A program made the translations under genes and the position numbers. Positions 35,055 through 45,674 of a DNA stretch of 64,000 nucleotides are shown piece by piece (the first letter of the stretch is position 1; each line of letters starts with the position of its first letter). The notes beneath the pieces are model-generated. The model was not told the origin of the DNA. It did no database searches and was given only the letters and a program-made list of their open reading frames with translations. The DNA comes from Myxococcota bacterium (lineage in GTDB: Bacteria > Myxococcota_A > Polyangia > HGW-17), in the NCBI GenBank assembly GCA_018821305.1, contig JAHJMN010000105.1, forward strand, positions 36,492 through 100,491. Direction: 5' to 3'.

Positions 35055-36683
35055 TTACTCCGAAAGTGGTTTAATCAAAAATGTTATGTTTTCAAACAAT
35101 TTCCTTCCACTGGTATTGGTATAAATGTACCCAATAATTCGACCAGCGGTTTTCCATTTTACACCAGGTTCCAATTTGATAATCACTGGAAGACTGATTT
35201 TTTTCTTCCATTTTAATTTTTCCAGATAAACCCGTAGACTGGAAAAATCAAAAGTACTCTGCGTCTTAAATGGAATATCTTTTACCTGTGGGTGTTCTGA
35301 AGTCACTGAGATTAAGCCTGGAGCTACTGTTATTAAGAGCTCTTTTTCAGGATTTCGATGTTCCGTAAGATTGCCAAGAAAGGTCCTCACCATATGAGAT
35401 GTATTTCTTAATCCAATCTCAACTGTTGATATTCCAGATTTTTTCATTATTTTTAATATGTTAACCAAAACATCTGATTTTATATTTTCATCAAGCATAA
35501 GTACCGGCGATGATTTAAGATTCTGGTGATAAAGAAAAGATGAAACTCCTTCTTCAAGATTTCGGGAAATGGTTTTCCCAGGATAGTCTCCGATAATTTT
35601 CCGATCTTTAACTGTGAAAACTGGACGCAAACCGTAACTTAGATTCCCCGAACTGTTAACATGAATAAAAAAAGTTGATACGGGTACTGTCAATGCCGCT
35701 GGAGAAAGGGGAACAGTAGCTGTATCGGGCTCCTTTTCATCTCCTGTCTGAAAAGAGAGAGTAACCTTCATATCTTTCAAAGTGTCATTGGCTTTTTTTA
35801 TAAGTCTACTTCCAGCAAAAGCGAGGGGATCCTTACTTTTTTCCATAATAGTTAGTATTTTGTTGGCATAGTGCAAAGATTTAAAAAATAACCAGTTATC
35901 GGGGGCGATATATTTCATATCTTCAAATTTTGCCAAAGGAATCTCTGTATAACTGCACTTAGAAATGAATTCTCGTCTCCTTCGTGGATAACTGAAAAGT
36001 TCACGACTTATTTCGCTGCAGTGTGGGATACATCCGGAAATATCTCCCTTAAAATCTGTAAATATTCCCCCAGGGGAAAAGTCCCAAACTCCCGCGGATG
36101 ATGGACACTGAAATCCAGCCATACGAATGAAACTATTCAGTCTTTCCGCATGAGGCATAGCTTTTGTTATTCTGGCAGCATGCTCAATTGATGCAATCAT
36201 AACAAGGGCAGTGTGCACACGGAGAGAACTCTTGAGAAGTTTTTCGGTAGTTTTAAAAAACTCCACATCCCACTTCTGCCTCATTCGTGAATACCAGATA
36301 CTGAATGTTTTAATATCCTCACCTCTTGACTCATCAATTTTTGAGCACCTGTCAGCCAAAGAATTTATATAGTTATAGAGATCTTTGATACAGCCAGAAG
36401 TCTTTATTGTTTTAACACAACCAGACCCTGTCACTCGAAAAAGCTCATCCATCAGCGCTGGAGAATTATCTGCTGAAGCCAAAATAAGCCATCCCGTAAT
36501 TAAGTTTGCAAGTTCACAGGATGAATTGGAACTATCCTTTGTAGTGAGATGTCTGTGAGCTGCAGAAAGTGATTGAATTGATGTGTAATCGACGGAATTT
36601 TTACTTTGATTTTTTCTTTTCCCTGAACAGGCAATAGTAAGCATTGTAATAAATAATAAAAATAAAATGTTTTTATACAGCAT
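35055..36683 (-). CDS. Lipoprotein with ExbD/TolR-like C-terminal modules
   Basis: This 542-residue lipoprotein has signal MLYKNILFLLFITMLTIAC. The N-terminal 300 residues are alpha-helical and Cys-containing, with no family I can name. The C-terminal 220 residues contain two segments that resemble the periplasmic fold of ExbD/TolR: SPVLMLDENIKSDVLVNILKIMKKSGISTVEIGLR and, about 80 residues later, LPVIIKLEPGVKWKTAGRIIGYIYTN (both described in parts). Unlike ExbD it has no N-terminal helix with the conserved Asp, only a lipid anchor. The ATG at 36683 follows AGGGAA with a 5-base gap. It is divergent from pyrG. Confidence 0.65.
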   Translation of the reverse strand: MLYKNILFLLFITMLTIACSGKRKNQSKNSVDYTSIQSLSAAHRHLTTKDSSNSSCELANLITGWLILASADNSPALMDELFRVTGSGCVKTIKTSGCIKDLYNYINSLADRCSKIDESRGEDIKTFSIWYSRMRQKWDVEFFKTTEKLLKSSLRVHTALVMIASIEHAARITKAMPHAERLNSFIRMAGFQCPSSAGVWDFSPGGIFTDFKGDISGCIPHCSEISRELFSYPRRRREFISKCSYTEIPLAKFEDMKYIAPDNWLFFKSLHYANKILTIMEKSKDPLAFAGSRLIKKANDTLKDMKVTLSFQTGDEKEPDTATVPLSPAALTVPVSTFFIHVNSSGNLSYGLRPVFTVKDRKIIGDYPGKTISRNLEEGVSSFLYHQNLKSSPVLMLDENIKSDVLVNILKIMKKSGISTVEIGLRNTSHMVRTFLGNLTEHRNPEKELLITVAPGLISVTSEHPQVKDIPFKTQSTFDFSSLRVYLEKLKWKKKISLPVIIKLEPGVKWKTAGRIIGYIYTNTSGRKLFENITFLIKPLSE

Positions 36684-36765
36684 CAGTATTCCCTGCAATT
36701 TTTCAGTTATTCCGCAGGCAGAAAAAAAATCACCGATAGTATTCAACATATTTCTAACTATTTGA

Positions 36766-38427
<1,662 letters not shown>

Positions 38428-38445
38428 CCACTGAATAGTAAAACT

Positions 38446-38715
38446 AGACCGCTTCATGAGTAAAAGGATCGAAATCTAAAAAGTGAATATTTGCTTCCAG
38501 TCTTTGTAATTTTCCATTGATATTGGATGTTTATGACCTGCGCCTGTCCCTGTTTGCCTGACTTTCTGAGTTCCTGTTAAAAAATTTCAGGTAACCGGGG
38601 TAATCAGTAGCAGGAACAGGGCAATCAGGTAGGCAATTTCGCGCAGCGGAATGCTTTAGAGGGGCTCTTTCCTGAAGCATTTCTTTAAAATAACTCACAA
38701 TCGTATTAATATTCT
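38446..38715 (-). repeat. Interspersed repeat R3, full copy (inverted)
   Basis: This copy occupies nearly all of the 296-base gap between pyrG and the converging kinase gene. It is the inverted counterpart of 32345-32614. Variants include GCGCGAAATTGCC in place of GCAAAGCAAAAATTGC within the loop region, so loops vary more than the CAGG-containing arms. Confidence 0.75.
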
Positions 38716-38723
38716 ATATTTAC

Positions 38724-40073
38724 CTATAGAATTATGCGTACCAGTCCAAAAATTCCCAGACCTATCGTGCTCATAAGTCCCGCTGTTGCAACCATGGGAT
38801 GACGATCCGTAAACCCTAGAATTCCTTGAGTAAAACGTTTCATCAGAGTTATATGACATTGGATTGGAATAATGCCCTGTGCGCGTAAATCAAGCCGCTG
38901 GATCATTTCATTTACTGTCTGAAAACGCTCGACGGGGTTTTTCTTAATACCTTTTCTAACAAACCAGACGAGTTCCATGGGAACCGGAGGCTGTACCTTA
39001 CTACGGGAGTAAGCCATAAAGCCCGGCTCGAAATTCTGAACTCCTTCTAAAATATCCAGAAGAGTGTCTCTATCTTCCAGATAATGGCTGAGCGTGAGCA
39101 TTTCATAAAAAAGAACATTCAGTGAATATGTATCACTTCGAACATCAAGTTTTTCTCCACGGGACTGCTCTGGTGACATATAAGCAGGAGTGCCAATTAG
39201 ACCACCGGCCCCAGTACGCCAGAAGTTTTTAGAATCGTTACTTTTATCATCGGGGATCAAAGTATCGGATAAACTGACATCATCAGAAATACTTTTAGCG
39301 ATGCCCCAATCCATGAGCATTACTTCCCCGAAAGGTCCCACCATTACATTAGCGGGCTTAATATCTCGATGAATAATTCCTTCAGAATGCGCATATCTCA
39401 GAGCTTCAAGAATCCCTCGGAAAATTTCAACCCTTCTTTCAAAAGTATAATGTTGATGATATTTTTTATCTCCACTTCTTAATTTTTCTATTATATCTTC
39501 AAGTGTTTCACCTTCAATATACTTCATAACAAAATAGTAATCGCCGTCCTCATCCACACCCACGTCATGAACTGGAATTATATTTGGATGTTCAAGACGA
39601 CCCACAGTACGAATTTCTTCAACGAAACGCATGAGCATAACCGGGGATTTAACATCGGATTTTATTTTTTTTACAGCAACTCTCCTTCCGATATCATGAT
39701 CCATAGCGATAAAAACCTGCCCAGCCCCACCTTCACCAATTGTTTTAAGTATCTCAAGTCTTGTCTTTTCCGTATGAATCCATTTTACTTCTCCATTTTC
39801 AAGACTTGCTCTTGGTAAAACAGTATAAACAGTTTGTCCTCTTGTTTTAGCAGCAAATTCACCGCTTATCCTGATTGGAGGAGAAGATGAATCCACTGGA
39901 GTATTACCAACATGTACAGTACGTGCATGCTCAATTCCATCGTTATCTTCTGTATTTTCTATAATTGTACGAGCATTGGAAATTGGATCTTGAGATTTAA
40001 TATTCCCGGGGAGGGGAACACCTCCCGGTGGCAGAACTGTACCATTGCTTTGATTAGAAACCTTATTTTCCAT
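38724..40073 (-). CDS. Hanks-type Ser/Thr protein kinase with C-terminal membrane anchor
   Basis: The 449-residue kinase has an N-terminal, probably disordered region of about 105 residues. The kinase domain (about 105-390) shows the glycine loop GEGGAGQVF, the ATP-binding Lys in RVAVKKIK, the catalytic loop HRDIKPANVM, DWG in place of DFG (common in bacterial kinases), GTPAYMSPEQ and the RFQTVNEM end. A single membrane segment (about 428-448) at the extreme C-terminus would anchor it with the kinase in the cytoplasm and no periplasmic sensor. GGAGG precedes the ATG at 6-7 bases. It is divergent from the L,D-transpeptidase-like lipoprotein gene. Confidence 0.92.
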   Translation of the reverse strand: MENKVSNQSNGTVLPPGGVPLPGNIKSQDPISNARTIIENTEDNDGIEHARTVHVGNTPVDSSSPPIRISGEFAAKTRGQTVYTVLPRASLENGEVKWIHTEKTRLEILKTIGEGGAGQVFIAMDHDIGRRVAVKKIKSDVKSPVMLMRFVEEIRTVGRLEHPNIIPVHDVGVDEDGDYYFVMKYIEGETLEDIIEKLRSGDKKYHQHYTFERRVEIFRGILEALRYAHSEGIIHRDIKPANVMVGPFGEVMLMDWGIAKSISDDVSLSDTLIPDDKSNDSKNFWRTGAGGLIGTPAYMSPEQSRGEKLDVRSDTYSLNVLFYEMLTLSHYLEDRDTLLDILEGVQNFEPGFMAYSRSKVQPPVPMELVWFVRKGIKKNPVERFQTVNEMIQRLDLRAQGIIPIQCHITLMKRFTQGILGFTDRHPMVATAGLMSTIGLGIFGLVRIIL

Positions 40074-40240
40074 AGTTTTTCCTCCGCAGAAATGTTTTCC
40101 TCAAACAATTTAATATGGAATCTATAATACTGGAAGACGAATTCTGTATATTTTTAAATGTAAAAATATTTTAATATTCCCGATCCTGAAATATTCAGGA
40201 TATATCGTCCATATTTTTTTCTTACGATTTTGGGCTTTTT

Positions 40241-41197
40241 ATGTTTTTTTTTAATACACGCAATGAAATTACTATTCTCATCGCCATTTTAGTAAGTGGC
40301 CTGTTCTTAAATAGTTGTAATTTTCCTGAAAAAGATGCTTATAAACCAAGGTTAAATACAAATAAGCCTGCCAATAATAGTAATCCGAATTCTCTCTCTA
40401 CTGGTGTTACACTTATAATTTCTGACGCTGCAAAATCAATTCACCGTGATTCTTCAACAGGGGAGACCTTCGGTATTCGGTATATTTATGTTTTTACTAA
40501 AAGTAATCGTTATTTCAGACTACCATCTTACATTGGTAAATTTACTCCGCTGAAAAATCCTAAGCCAAACTCAAAAATGATTGAAGCTCATATCAAGGCT
40601 CATACTTCGTGGTTTACAACAAAACATAAAATGCTCAGACGGGAAGCATTCAATCCAGTAACTGGTCGTATTGAAACATTCAGTGTTCCAGAGGGAACTT
40701 CACTTAAAGCAAGTGCTGGTAATCCTTTCGGAAAACACGTATGGACACTTCAATATAAACAGCCGGACATACATCGAATTTATCATCGAATTATGTTTCA
40801 CGGATCCGCTCAACAATATATTGTTGATTCAAAACGTTCAGACAATCATATCAGGGATCTGACTACCAGATCCGGGGCTTACTATGATGGACTTGGATGT
40901 GTTCATGTAACAAACCATGCTGCGGATTGGCTTTTTCGCGAGGGAATGACAGTAAACACAAGGTTCATTTTTATAAATTCAACTATTCAGGAACATAAAA
41001 ATTTTCTTAACCGAATCATAGATCAGGATTTAAAATCCGGTAAGTCCGGTCATTTAAAACCATCGGATCCTCATACAAGTGGCTTTTACCGAAACCCCAT
41101 GGTAAGAAATATCTTATGGGCCCCCAAAGGAGGCGAAAAAAAAGATGAGATCTGGTTTGGAACTGATGGTGAAATCATAGACAGATTATCAGAATGA
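40241..41197 (+). CDS. L,D-transpeptidase (YkuD)-like lipoprotein
   Basis: This 318-residue lipoprotein has lipobox LNSC (Cys 26). Residues about 150-230 resemble a YkuD catalytic domain: ASAGNPFGKHVWTL where the family has TPxGxF, then IMFHGSAQQY with the conserved His-Gly, and GAYYDGLGCVHVTNHAADWLF, matching the SHGCxRM active-site pattern with catalytic Cys but His in place of Arg. Such enzymes form 3-3 crosslinks in peptidoglycan or attach lipoproteins to it. The match is by motif only and the changed Arg makes activity uncertain. Its stop overlaps the start of the next gene by 4 bases (ATGA). Confidence 0.62.
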   Translation: MFFFNTRNEITILIAILVSGLFLNSCNFPEKDAYKPRLNTNKPANNSNPNSLSTGVTLIISDAAKSIHRDSSTGETFGIRYIYVFTKSNRYFRLPSYIGKFTPLKNPKPNSKMIEAHIKAHTSWFTTKHKMLRREAFNPVTGRIETFSVPEGTSLKASAGNPFGKHVWTLQYKQPDIHRIYHRIMFHGSAQQYIVDSKRSDNHIRDLTTRSGAYYDGLGCVHVTNHAADWLFREGMTVNTRFIFINSTIQEHKNFLNRIIDQDLKSGKSGHLKPSDPHTSGFYRNPMVRNILWAPKGGEKKDEIWFGTDGEIIDRLSE

Positions 41198-42396
41198 ATA
41201 AAAAAAATAGTTTTTTTTCAATTGCTTTGATTTTCCTGAGTCTTTCCTGTTCAGAAAAGCAGAACAATGAGACCACAAATAAGGAAAACAATAAAACAGA
41301 AAGTTTTAAAAATAAGGAAAACAACAAGAAAATTGTTTCAAATCCCAAAACTACTGGAAAACAGAACAATTTTTATGAAGAGATTATATTATCGTCAGAT
41401 TCCGGAGAAATCTTTTTCTTCGATCCTTTAAAAAAGGTACTGAAAGATAACCTTCATAATAAATTGGTCTCTTACCGTGAAAACATTTATTTTAAGGATT
41501 CATTCAAACTTTCTGAACAGGTATTTTTTCCATCGGAAATATTTATAAAATCTCCGATTGATGGTGGACCTCCCGCACAGACAGATAATGAATCGGGATT
41601 AAAAATATGGCCCCCGGATGTTTATGCAAATTCAATATCTATTATTAAAGTCAAATCATCAACTTATACTATTTTCCCTGTTGTTGAAGATCCGGATTAT
41701 CGTTATGTACTCATCAATTCTTTTACCGATAAAAAAGCTTCTATCTATTTATACTGGGCCAAACTAAGGTACAATATTAATATTTCAAAACCTCAAAGAG
41801 GTAACTACTTAACGAAATTTACAGATGGAAAAATAGAAACAGTATTCCTTAAGACTACTAAAATATTTGATTCCATTATATTAAATGACAAAGTCCTTTT
41901 TTTAACTCTACGTGGAGAAATGATGCATCTAGAGTCATTTTTTGGAAAAAAATTCCGTAAAAATCTCCGGATCAAGACTGCTGAATACGAAAAGCCTGCT
42001 ATTTGTGGAAAAAAACTCCCTTTTTTCATTCACTCCCTTAAAAAATGTGATAAAAAACAATGCCTTTCAAGTTATACAGTTTCTTTCAATAATTCAATGA
42101 ACCCCATTGTCAAACTTGAGGGCAGCCTTGTAATCCCTGAGAAAGCACATCCTCATGCAAGTTTTATAAAAAATATTTCAAGCAACTCCTGCAACTCTGC
42201 ACTGATTAGATCAACTTCCATTTTGAAATATAATTATTTCCTATATAGAACTAGTTTGCAGGGCTCCTTTTCCACTCGTGTACATCACTTTTCATCCTAC
42301 GCCCCTGTTTATATATTTTCTAAAGCAGAAAACCAGATTTCCGTTTTTCAGAAAACTGGTGAAGGCTTATGGAAGACATCGGACCTTGATTTCTAA
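41194..42396 (+). CDS. Hypothetical lipoprotein
   Basis: The product is a 400-residue predicted lipoprotein with signal MNKKNSFFSIALIFLSLSC and a following Asn/Lys/Glu-rich linker of about 40 residues. I do not recognise the mature domain; it is rich in beta-strand-like segments and has five or six cysteines in the last third (ICGKK, KKCDKKQC, NSCNS). Translation is coupled to the L,D-transpeptidase-like gene, so the two may act together at the cell wall (inference). Codon use is more A/T-rich than its neighbours. It ends 6 bases before the converging DUF4911 gene. Confidence 0.72.
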   Translation: MNKKNSFFSIALIFLSLSCSEKQNNETTNKENNKTESFKNKENNKKIVSNPKTTGKQNNFYEEIILSSDSGEIFFFDPLKKVLKDNLHNKLVSYRENIYFKDSFKLSEQVFFPSEIFIKSPIDGGPPAQTDNESGLKIWPPDVYANSISIIKVKSSTYTIFPVVEDPDYRYVLINSFTDKKASIYLYWAKLRYNINISKPQRGNYLTKFTDGKIETVFLKTTKIFDSIILNDKVLFLTLRGEMMHLESFFGKKFRKNLRIKTAEYEKPAICGKKLPFFIHSLKKCDKKQCLSSYTVSFNNSMNPIVKLEGSLVIPEKAHPHASFIKNISSNSCNSALIRSTSILKYNYFLYRTSLQGSFSTRVHHFSSYAPVYIFSKAENQISVFQKTGEGLWKTSDLDF

Positions 42397-42402
42397 TTGT
42401 TT

Positions 42403-42606
42403 TTAGATATTAACTAACAATTGACGAGCATCTTCCAACTGAGAATCCGGCACACTCCATGTGATAATATTACTTCCCGCTTCAGTGGTCTGAATACCAA
42501 GGTTATCATAGCTTTCCAGTATAAAACGATAAAAAGCGATTTTTTCCCTGGGTGCAGAGAACGTTATTTTCGTAATATCTTCTTTGTTTTCAATACTCAA
42601 TATCAC
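42403..42606 (-). CDS. DUF4911-like small protein
   Basis: This small protein of about 67 residues contains KIAFYRFILESYDNLGIQTT, which resembles the DUF4911 family core; function unknown. The start is uncertain: GTG at 42606 has GGAG 7 bases upstream and is preferred, while TTG/GTG starts at 42630/42627 have no ribosome site. It overlaps the 3' end of thyX by 17 bases in another frame, implying translational coupling. Confidence 0.65.
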   Translation of the reverse strand: MILSIENKEDITKITFSAPREKIAFYRFILESYDNLGIQTTEAGSNIITWSVPDSQLEDARQLLVNI

Positions 42607-43969
42607 TTGACAACTCCGATTTTCCACCAAGAAACTGAGAACATACTGGTATCATATCTCGTAGTTTTTCAGTCATTGCATTGGCCATATTTCTGATGTC
42701 CCATTGGGCATGGGCATCCTGACGCAATCGAGAAAAATGATAATATTCCCTTAGATTTAAAGTCCACATTACTCTACGTCGATGCCCTGATAAAAGAGCA
42801 TACGCCGCAGCGGCTACAGGACCATTTTCTTCTATAAAGCGACTATAAATCGACTCAGAATAAGATATTAATTTTTTACACTCTGTATAAAATTCAGTTG
42901 AAATGCTCTTAGGAACAGTAAAGCCCAGATTAGGATCAAGAAAACTATGACCAATGCTGCTTATTCGATGGCGTTTCAGTTGTGCAAAAGCCGCAGCACT
43001 TAAAACAATATCCCATGTCATTACAACATGTTCGAAATCAACAGTCATTCTATCGTGAATGGTTGCGGATTCAGTAAGTCCACTAAAATAAGAAGCTTTT
43101 TCATCTATTGATAGACTATCTATATAAATTTTAGCATCTTCAAACCCTACTCCAGTATTTCGTGCATAGTTTGCTGTTAAAATTGTATTATCAGGATTCT
43201 CAGTAATATTCACAAGTCTGATATAACCACCATGAAACTCCGAATACATTGTAAAATCCTGGTCTTTTTTAGTTATTACCGGATTAATTCCTGAACTGTA
43301 CATACGCCTGTGATATTCTGATGGAACAATATAACGAATCAGTGACGGGGTAACTTCTCCGCATATTTCGTGAAGTTTTGTTGCTAAAAGTCGGCTTTCT
43401 TCGAGTGTTGATGATGCGAGAGCTAATATAAGATGCTCGGCACTTCTGGCATTTATAGTCATTCCCAATTGAGTTTTCGTTGTGAATGGAAGAAAATATC
43501 GTGCATCTTCCCCGGGAATATCTGCTTCACAAAGTTTCTGGTAGAATTCTGAACAACGATCGTGGAGCTCTTTAAGTTCACTTTTTAAATCAGACCACTC
43601 TTCAGGATAAAGAAAATCGTCACCGAGTCTAACATATCTTTGTGATTTTTCTGTATAACTTGCCAGACGATGACGCTGAATCTCTTCCAGAAGAAATCTG
43701 GACATTCCTTCAAGATCAATATTAAAAACAGCATGTTCAGCTATGGATGCGTGACCCATTTCAAAAACAATATTTCTATTACTTTTTCTCGCTTTTTCTA
43801 CGTTTTCACGTGCTTCAGAGCGAAGCTCTCCCGCTGTTTTTGGTGATCTGGAAATTCTGGCATATGCTGCGCTGAGTGTTTCCGGAGTCATTAAATGCTC
43901 CGAAACTGCCTGACGAGCTGCTTCAATTGTTTCAATATCTATATTGTATCCTGCCAGAGTGACTTTCAT
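42590..43969 (-). CDS. thyX: Tandem-domain flavin-dependent thymidylate synthase
   Basis: ThyX makes dTMP from dUMP using FAD, NADPH and methylenetetrahydrofolate. At 459 residues this is twice the normal size and carries two ThyX-like halves. Half 1 (about 1-230) has the signature RHRLASYTEKSQRY (99-112), fitting RHRxxSxxExSxRY. Half 2 (about 235-445) has only RHRISS (333-338) of that signature, but holds the canonical C-terminal substrate segment NLREYYHFSRLRQDAHAQWD (405-424) which is altered in half 1 (NARSAEHLILALASS). The two halves therefore seem to have divided the active-site duties. ThyX is normally a homotetramer, so this may be a dimer of tandem chains. Confidence 0.88.
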   Translation of the reverse strand: MKVTLAGYNIDIETIEAARQAVSEHLMTPETLSAAYARISRSPKTAGELRSEARENVEKARKSNRNIVFEMGHASIAEHAVFNIDLEGMSRFLLEEIQRHRLASYTEKSQRYVRLGDDFLYPEEWSDLKSELKELHDRCSEFYQKLCEADIPGEDARYFLPFTTKTQLGMTINARSAEHLILALASSTLEESRLLATKLHEICGEVTPSLIRYIVPSEYHRRMYSSGINPVITKKDQDFTMYSEFHGGYIRLVNITENPDNTILTANYARNTGVGFEDAKIYIDSLSIDEKASYFSGLTESATIHDRMTVDFEHVVMTWDIVLSAAAFAQLKRHRISSIGHSFLDPNLGFTVPKSISTEFYTECKKLISYSESIYSRFIEENGPVAAAAYALLSGHRRRVMWTLNLREYYHFSRLRQDAHAQWDIRNMANAMTEKLRDMIPVCSQFLGGKSELSSDIEY

Positions 43970-44001
43970 TATAAAATCTCCACAATTTAATTTCAGGAAT
44001 A

Positions 44002-44367
44002 TCAGCGCCGTTTTTTTCGTTTTGTTTGTTTTTTACCAACCTTGACAACATCCATTCTGACTTTCACGACACCCTGCCTGAGAGAAGCAATTCGACGGAA
44101 AGCAGCTTTTGTAAGGTCAATAATTCGGCCACGAATGAAAGGACCACGGTCCGTAATTCTTACAACTACACTTTTTCCTGTTTTAATATTTGTAACTCTA
44201 ACAATGGAATTAAATGGCAAAGTTCGGTGAGCTGCTGTTAGAGCATTCGGATTAACTCTTTCGCCACTGGCTGTTTTTTCACCATGTTTGCCGTACCAGG
44301 AAGCCTTCCCGTATTCGGTTGTTGTGGCGCAACCTGTAAATATAATAAGAATGATACCGAAAATCAT
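44002..44367 (-). CDS. rlpA: RlpA-like septal ring lipoprotein/lytic transglycosylase
   Basis: RlpA-type proteins are double-psi beta-barrel enzymes that cleave denuded peptidoglycan glycans. The 121-residue lipoprotein has lipobox FTGC and then the RlpA core: GKASWYGKHGEKTASGERVN, TAAHRTLPFNSIVRVTN and VVVRITDRGPFIRGRIIDL, with the conserved TxxHRTLP, and catalytic-region Asp in ITDRGPF. No SPOR domain is present. The tail is strongly basic (KKQTKRKKRR). The ATG overlaps the stop of the preceding CDP-alcohol transferase gene (ATGA), making rlpA the last gene of that cluster. Confidence 0.9.
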   Translation of the reverse strand: MIFGIILIIFTGCATTTEYGKASWYGKHGEKTASGERVNPNALTAAHRTLPFNSIVRVTNIKTGKSVVVRITDRGPFIRGRIIDLTKAAFRRIASLRQGVVKVRMDVVKVGKKQTKRKKRR

Positions 44368-45674
44368 GCTTTTACGGCCCTTGATCCCTTGATAAGCAGC
44401 ATTATATGTTGACTTATAAGAATAAGCCCCGCGGAAACTGCGAATGCACATATAAAATACGCCCCAATATCAAGTCTTCCGAAAACCCCTAAAAGAAAAA
44501 AGGCAAAAAGGTGAAAATCTCTTTTTGTGAGGTATTTTATTTTTTCAAAGAATACGGCTACAGGACCTTCAGAAGAATTGGTCACTTTATAATCCTGGTT
44601 GTTTCCAGTTTTGGCAATTTTTATAAGGTAGTAGTACATACTGTAATTTGCAAGCCATTGACCAATAAATGCCGCGACCCCCATATAAATAAATCTTTCC
44701 TGACCTGTACTGAACCAGGCCCAGGCAGCTACAGAGGCAAAGAAAATACAATTTGTAATATCATCGATAATTGTATCAAGCCAATCCCCCAGATGACTGT
44801 ATTGAAACTTAACCCTGGCTATTTCGCCATCGCATCCATCATAAATACTGCACATCTGCATAAATAAGCCGCCCAAAAGCCCGGAAATATAGAAACTTAA
44901 ACCAAGCATGCTATGCCCGAAAACAAGGAAAAATCCGGCAATAACTGCAAAAAAGGCATTTATAACGCTTAATTGATTTGGAGTAAGGTTTGTCTTTGAT
45001 AAAATTTTTGATACCGGAAGAGACATGGTACGGTTAAAAATACGCGCCACGAGACCATCCTGAGGTTTTCGCAGAGAGTGAAACAGCAAAGATTCCGCTG
45101 ACTTTGCATCTGCTTTTCCGGAAATACGATGAAAAAAACGATTATTGCCGCTGACGGTCAGAAAATCAGGACTTGAATAATTGTCTTCAAAAAATCGAAT
45201 ATCAAAATCCGAATCTGATGTTTCTAATTCAAACATTGACTTGAGAGTTTCAGCATTTAAAAATGCAAGACCCGTCCAGAGATCAATATACCCATCTATG
45301 GAAAAACCTTCAGATTGAGTCAGCCATAAAGAACCATGCATAGCTTTCCCGGTGACAAGAATATTTTTGCCTTCTCCGGCATCTGCGGCTCGCTCCAGTT
45401 CATCAAACAGAGCCTTATGGAAAACTGTATTTGATTTAATGTAGTAACTGTCAAAAAAATCAACCGGTTTATTTGTAAATATTAAAGTTAAATCGTCGAA
45501 CTTGCGTCGAAAAACCGGAGTTTTTTCTACTTTGTCGGGTAAAACAACGGTAATTTTTTTGACGCCATTATAATAAAGCCCAAGTATATGACGCTCAAGT
45601 ATAGTAAGTCCGCCAACAAATATTTCCGGCTCCTCCAGTGAAAGTGCAGATATCACTGCCGATTCAATGGTCAT
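44364..45674 (-). CDS. CDP-alcohol phosphatidyltransferase with degenerate nucleotidyltransferase domain
   Basis: This 436-residue, two-part protein has a C-terminal membrane domain with the CDP-alcohol phosphotransferase motif DGCDGEIARVKFQYSHLGDW, continuing LDTIIDD (DGxxAR-x8-G-x3-D-x3-D). The N-terminal 190 residues look like a sugar-phosphate nucleotidyltransferase fold (FVGGLTILERHILGLYYNGV) but lack the GxGTR-type nucleotide loop. The layout resembles archaeal and thermophile IPCT-DIPPS fusions that make di-myo-inositol phosphate, or archaetidylinositol-phosphate synthase relatives. It overlaps its upstream neighbour by 11 bases and has GGAGG before the ATG. Product unknown; a phospho-polyol lipid or solute is likely. 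Confidence 0.82.
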   Translation of the reverse strand: MTIESAVISALSLEEPEIFVGGLTILERHILGLYYNGVKKITVVLPDKVEKTPVFRRKFDDLTLIFTNKPVDFFDSYYIKSNTVFHKALFDELERAADAGEGKNILVTGKAMHGSLWLTQSEGFSIDGYIDLWTGLAFLNAETLKSMFELETSDSDFDIRFFEDNYSSPDFLTVSGNNRFFHRISGKADAKSAESLLFHSLRKPQDGLVARIFNRTMSLPVSKILSKTNLTPNQLSVINAFFAVIAGFFLVFGHSMLGLSFYISGLLGGLFMQMCSIYDGCDGEIARVKFQYSHLGDWLDTIIDDITNCIFFASVAAWAWFSTGQERFIYMGVAAFIGQWLANYSMYYYLIKIAKTGNNQDYKVTNSSEGPVAVFFEKIKYLTKRDFHLFAFFLLGVFGRLDIGAYFICAFAVSAGLILISQHIMLLIKGSRAVKA

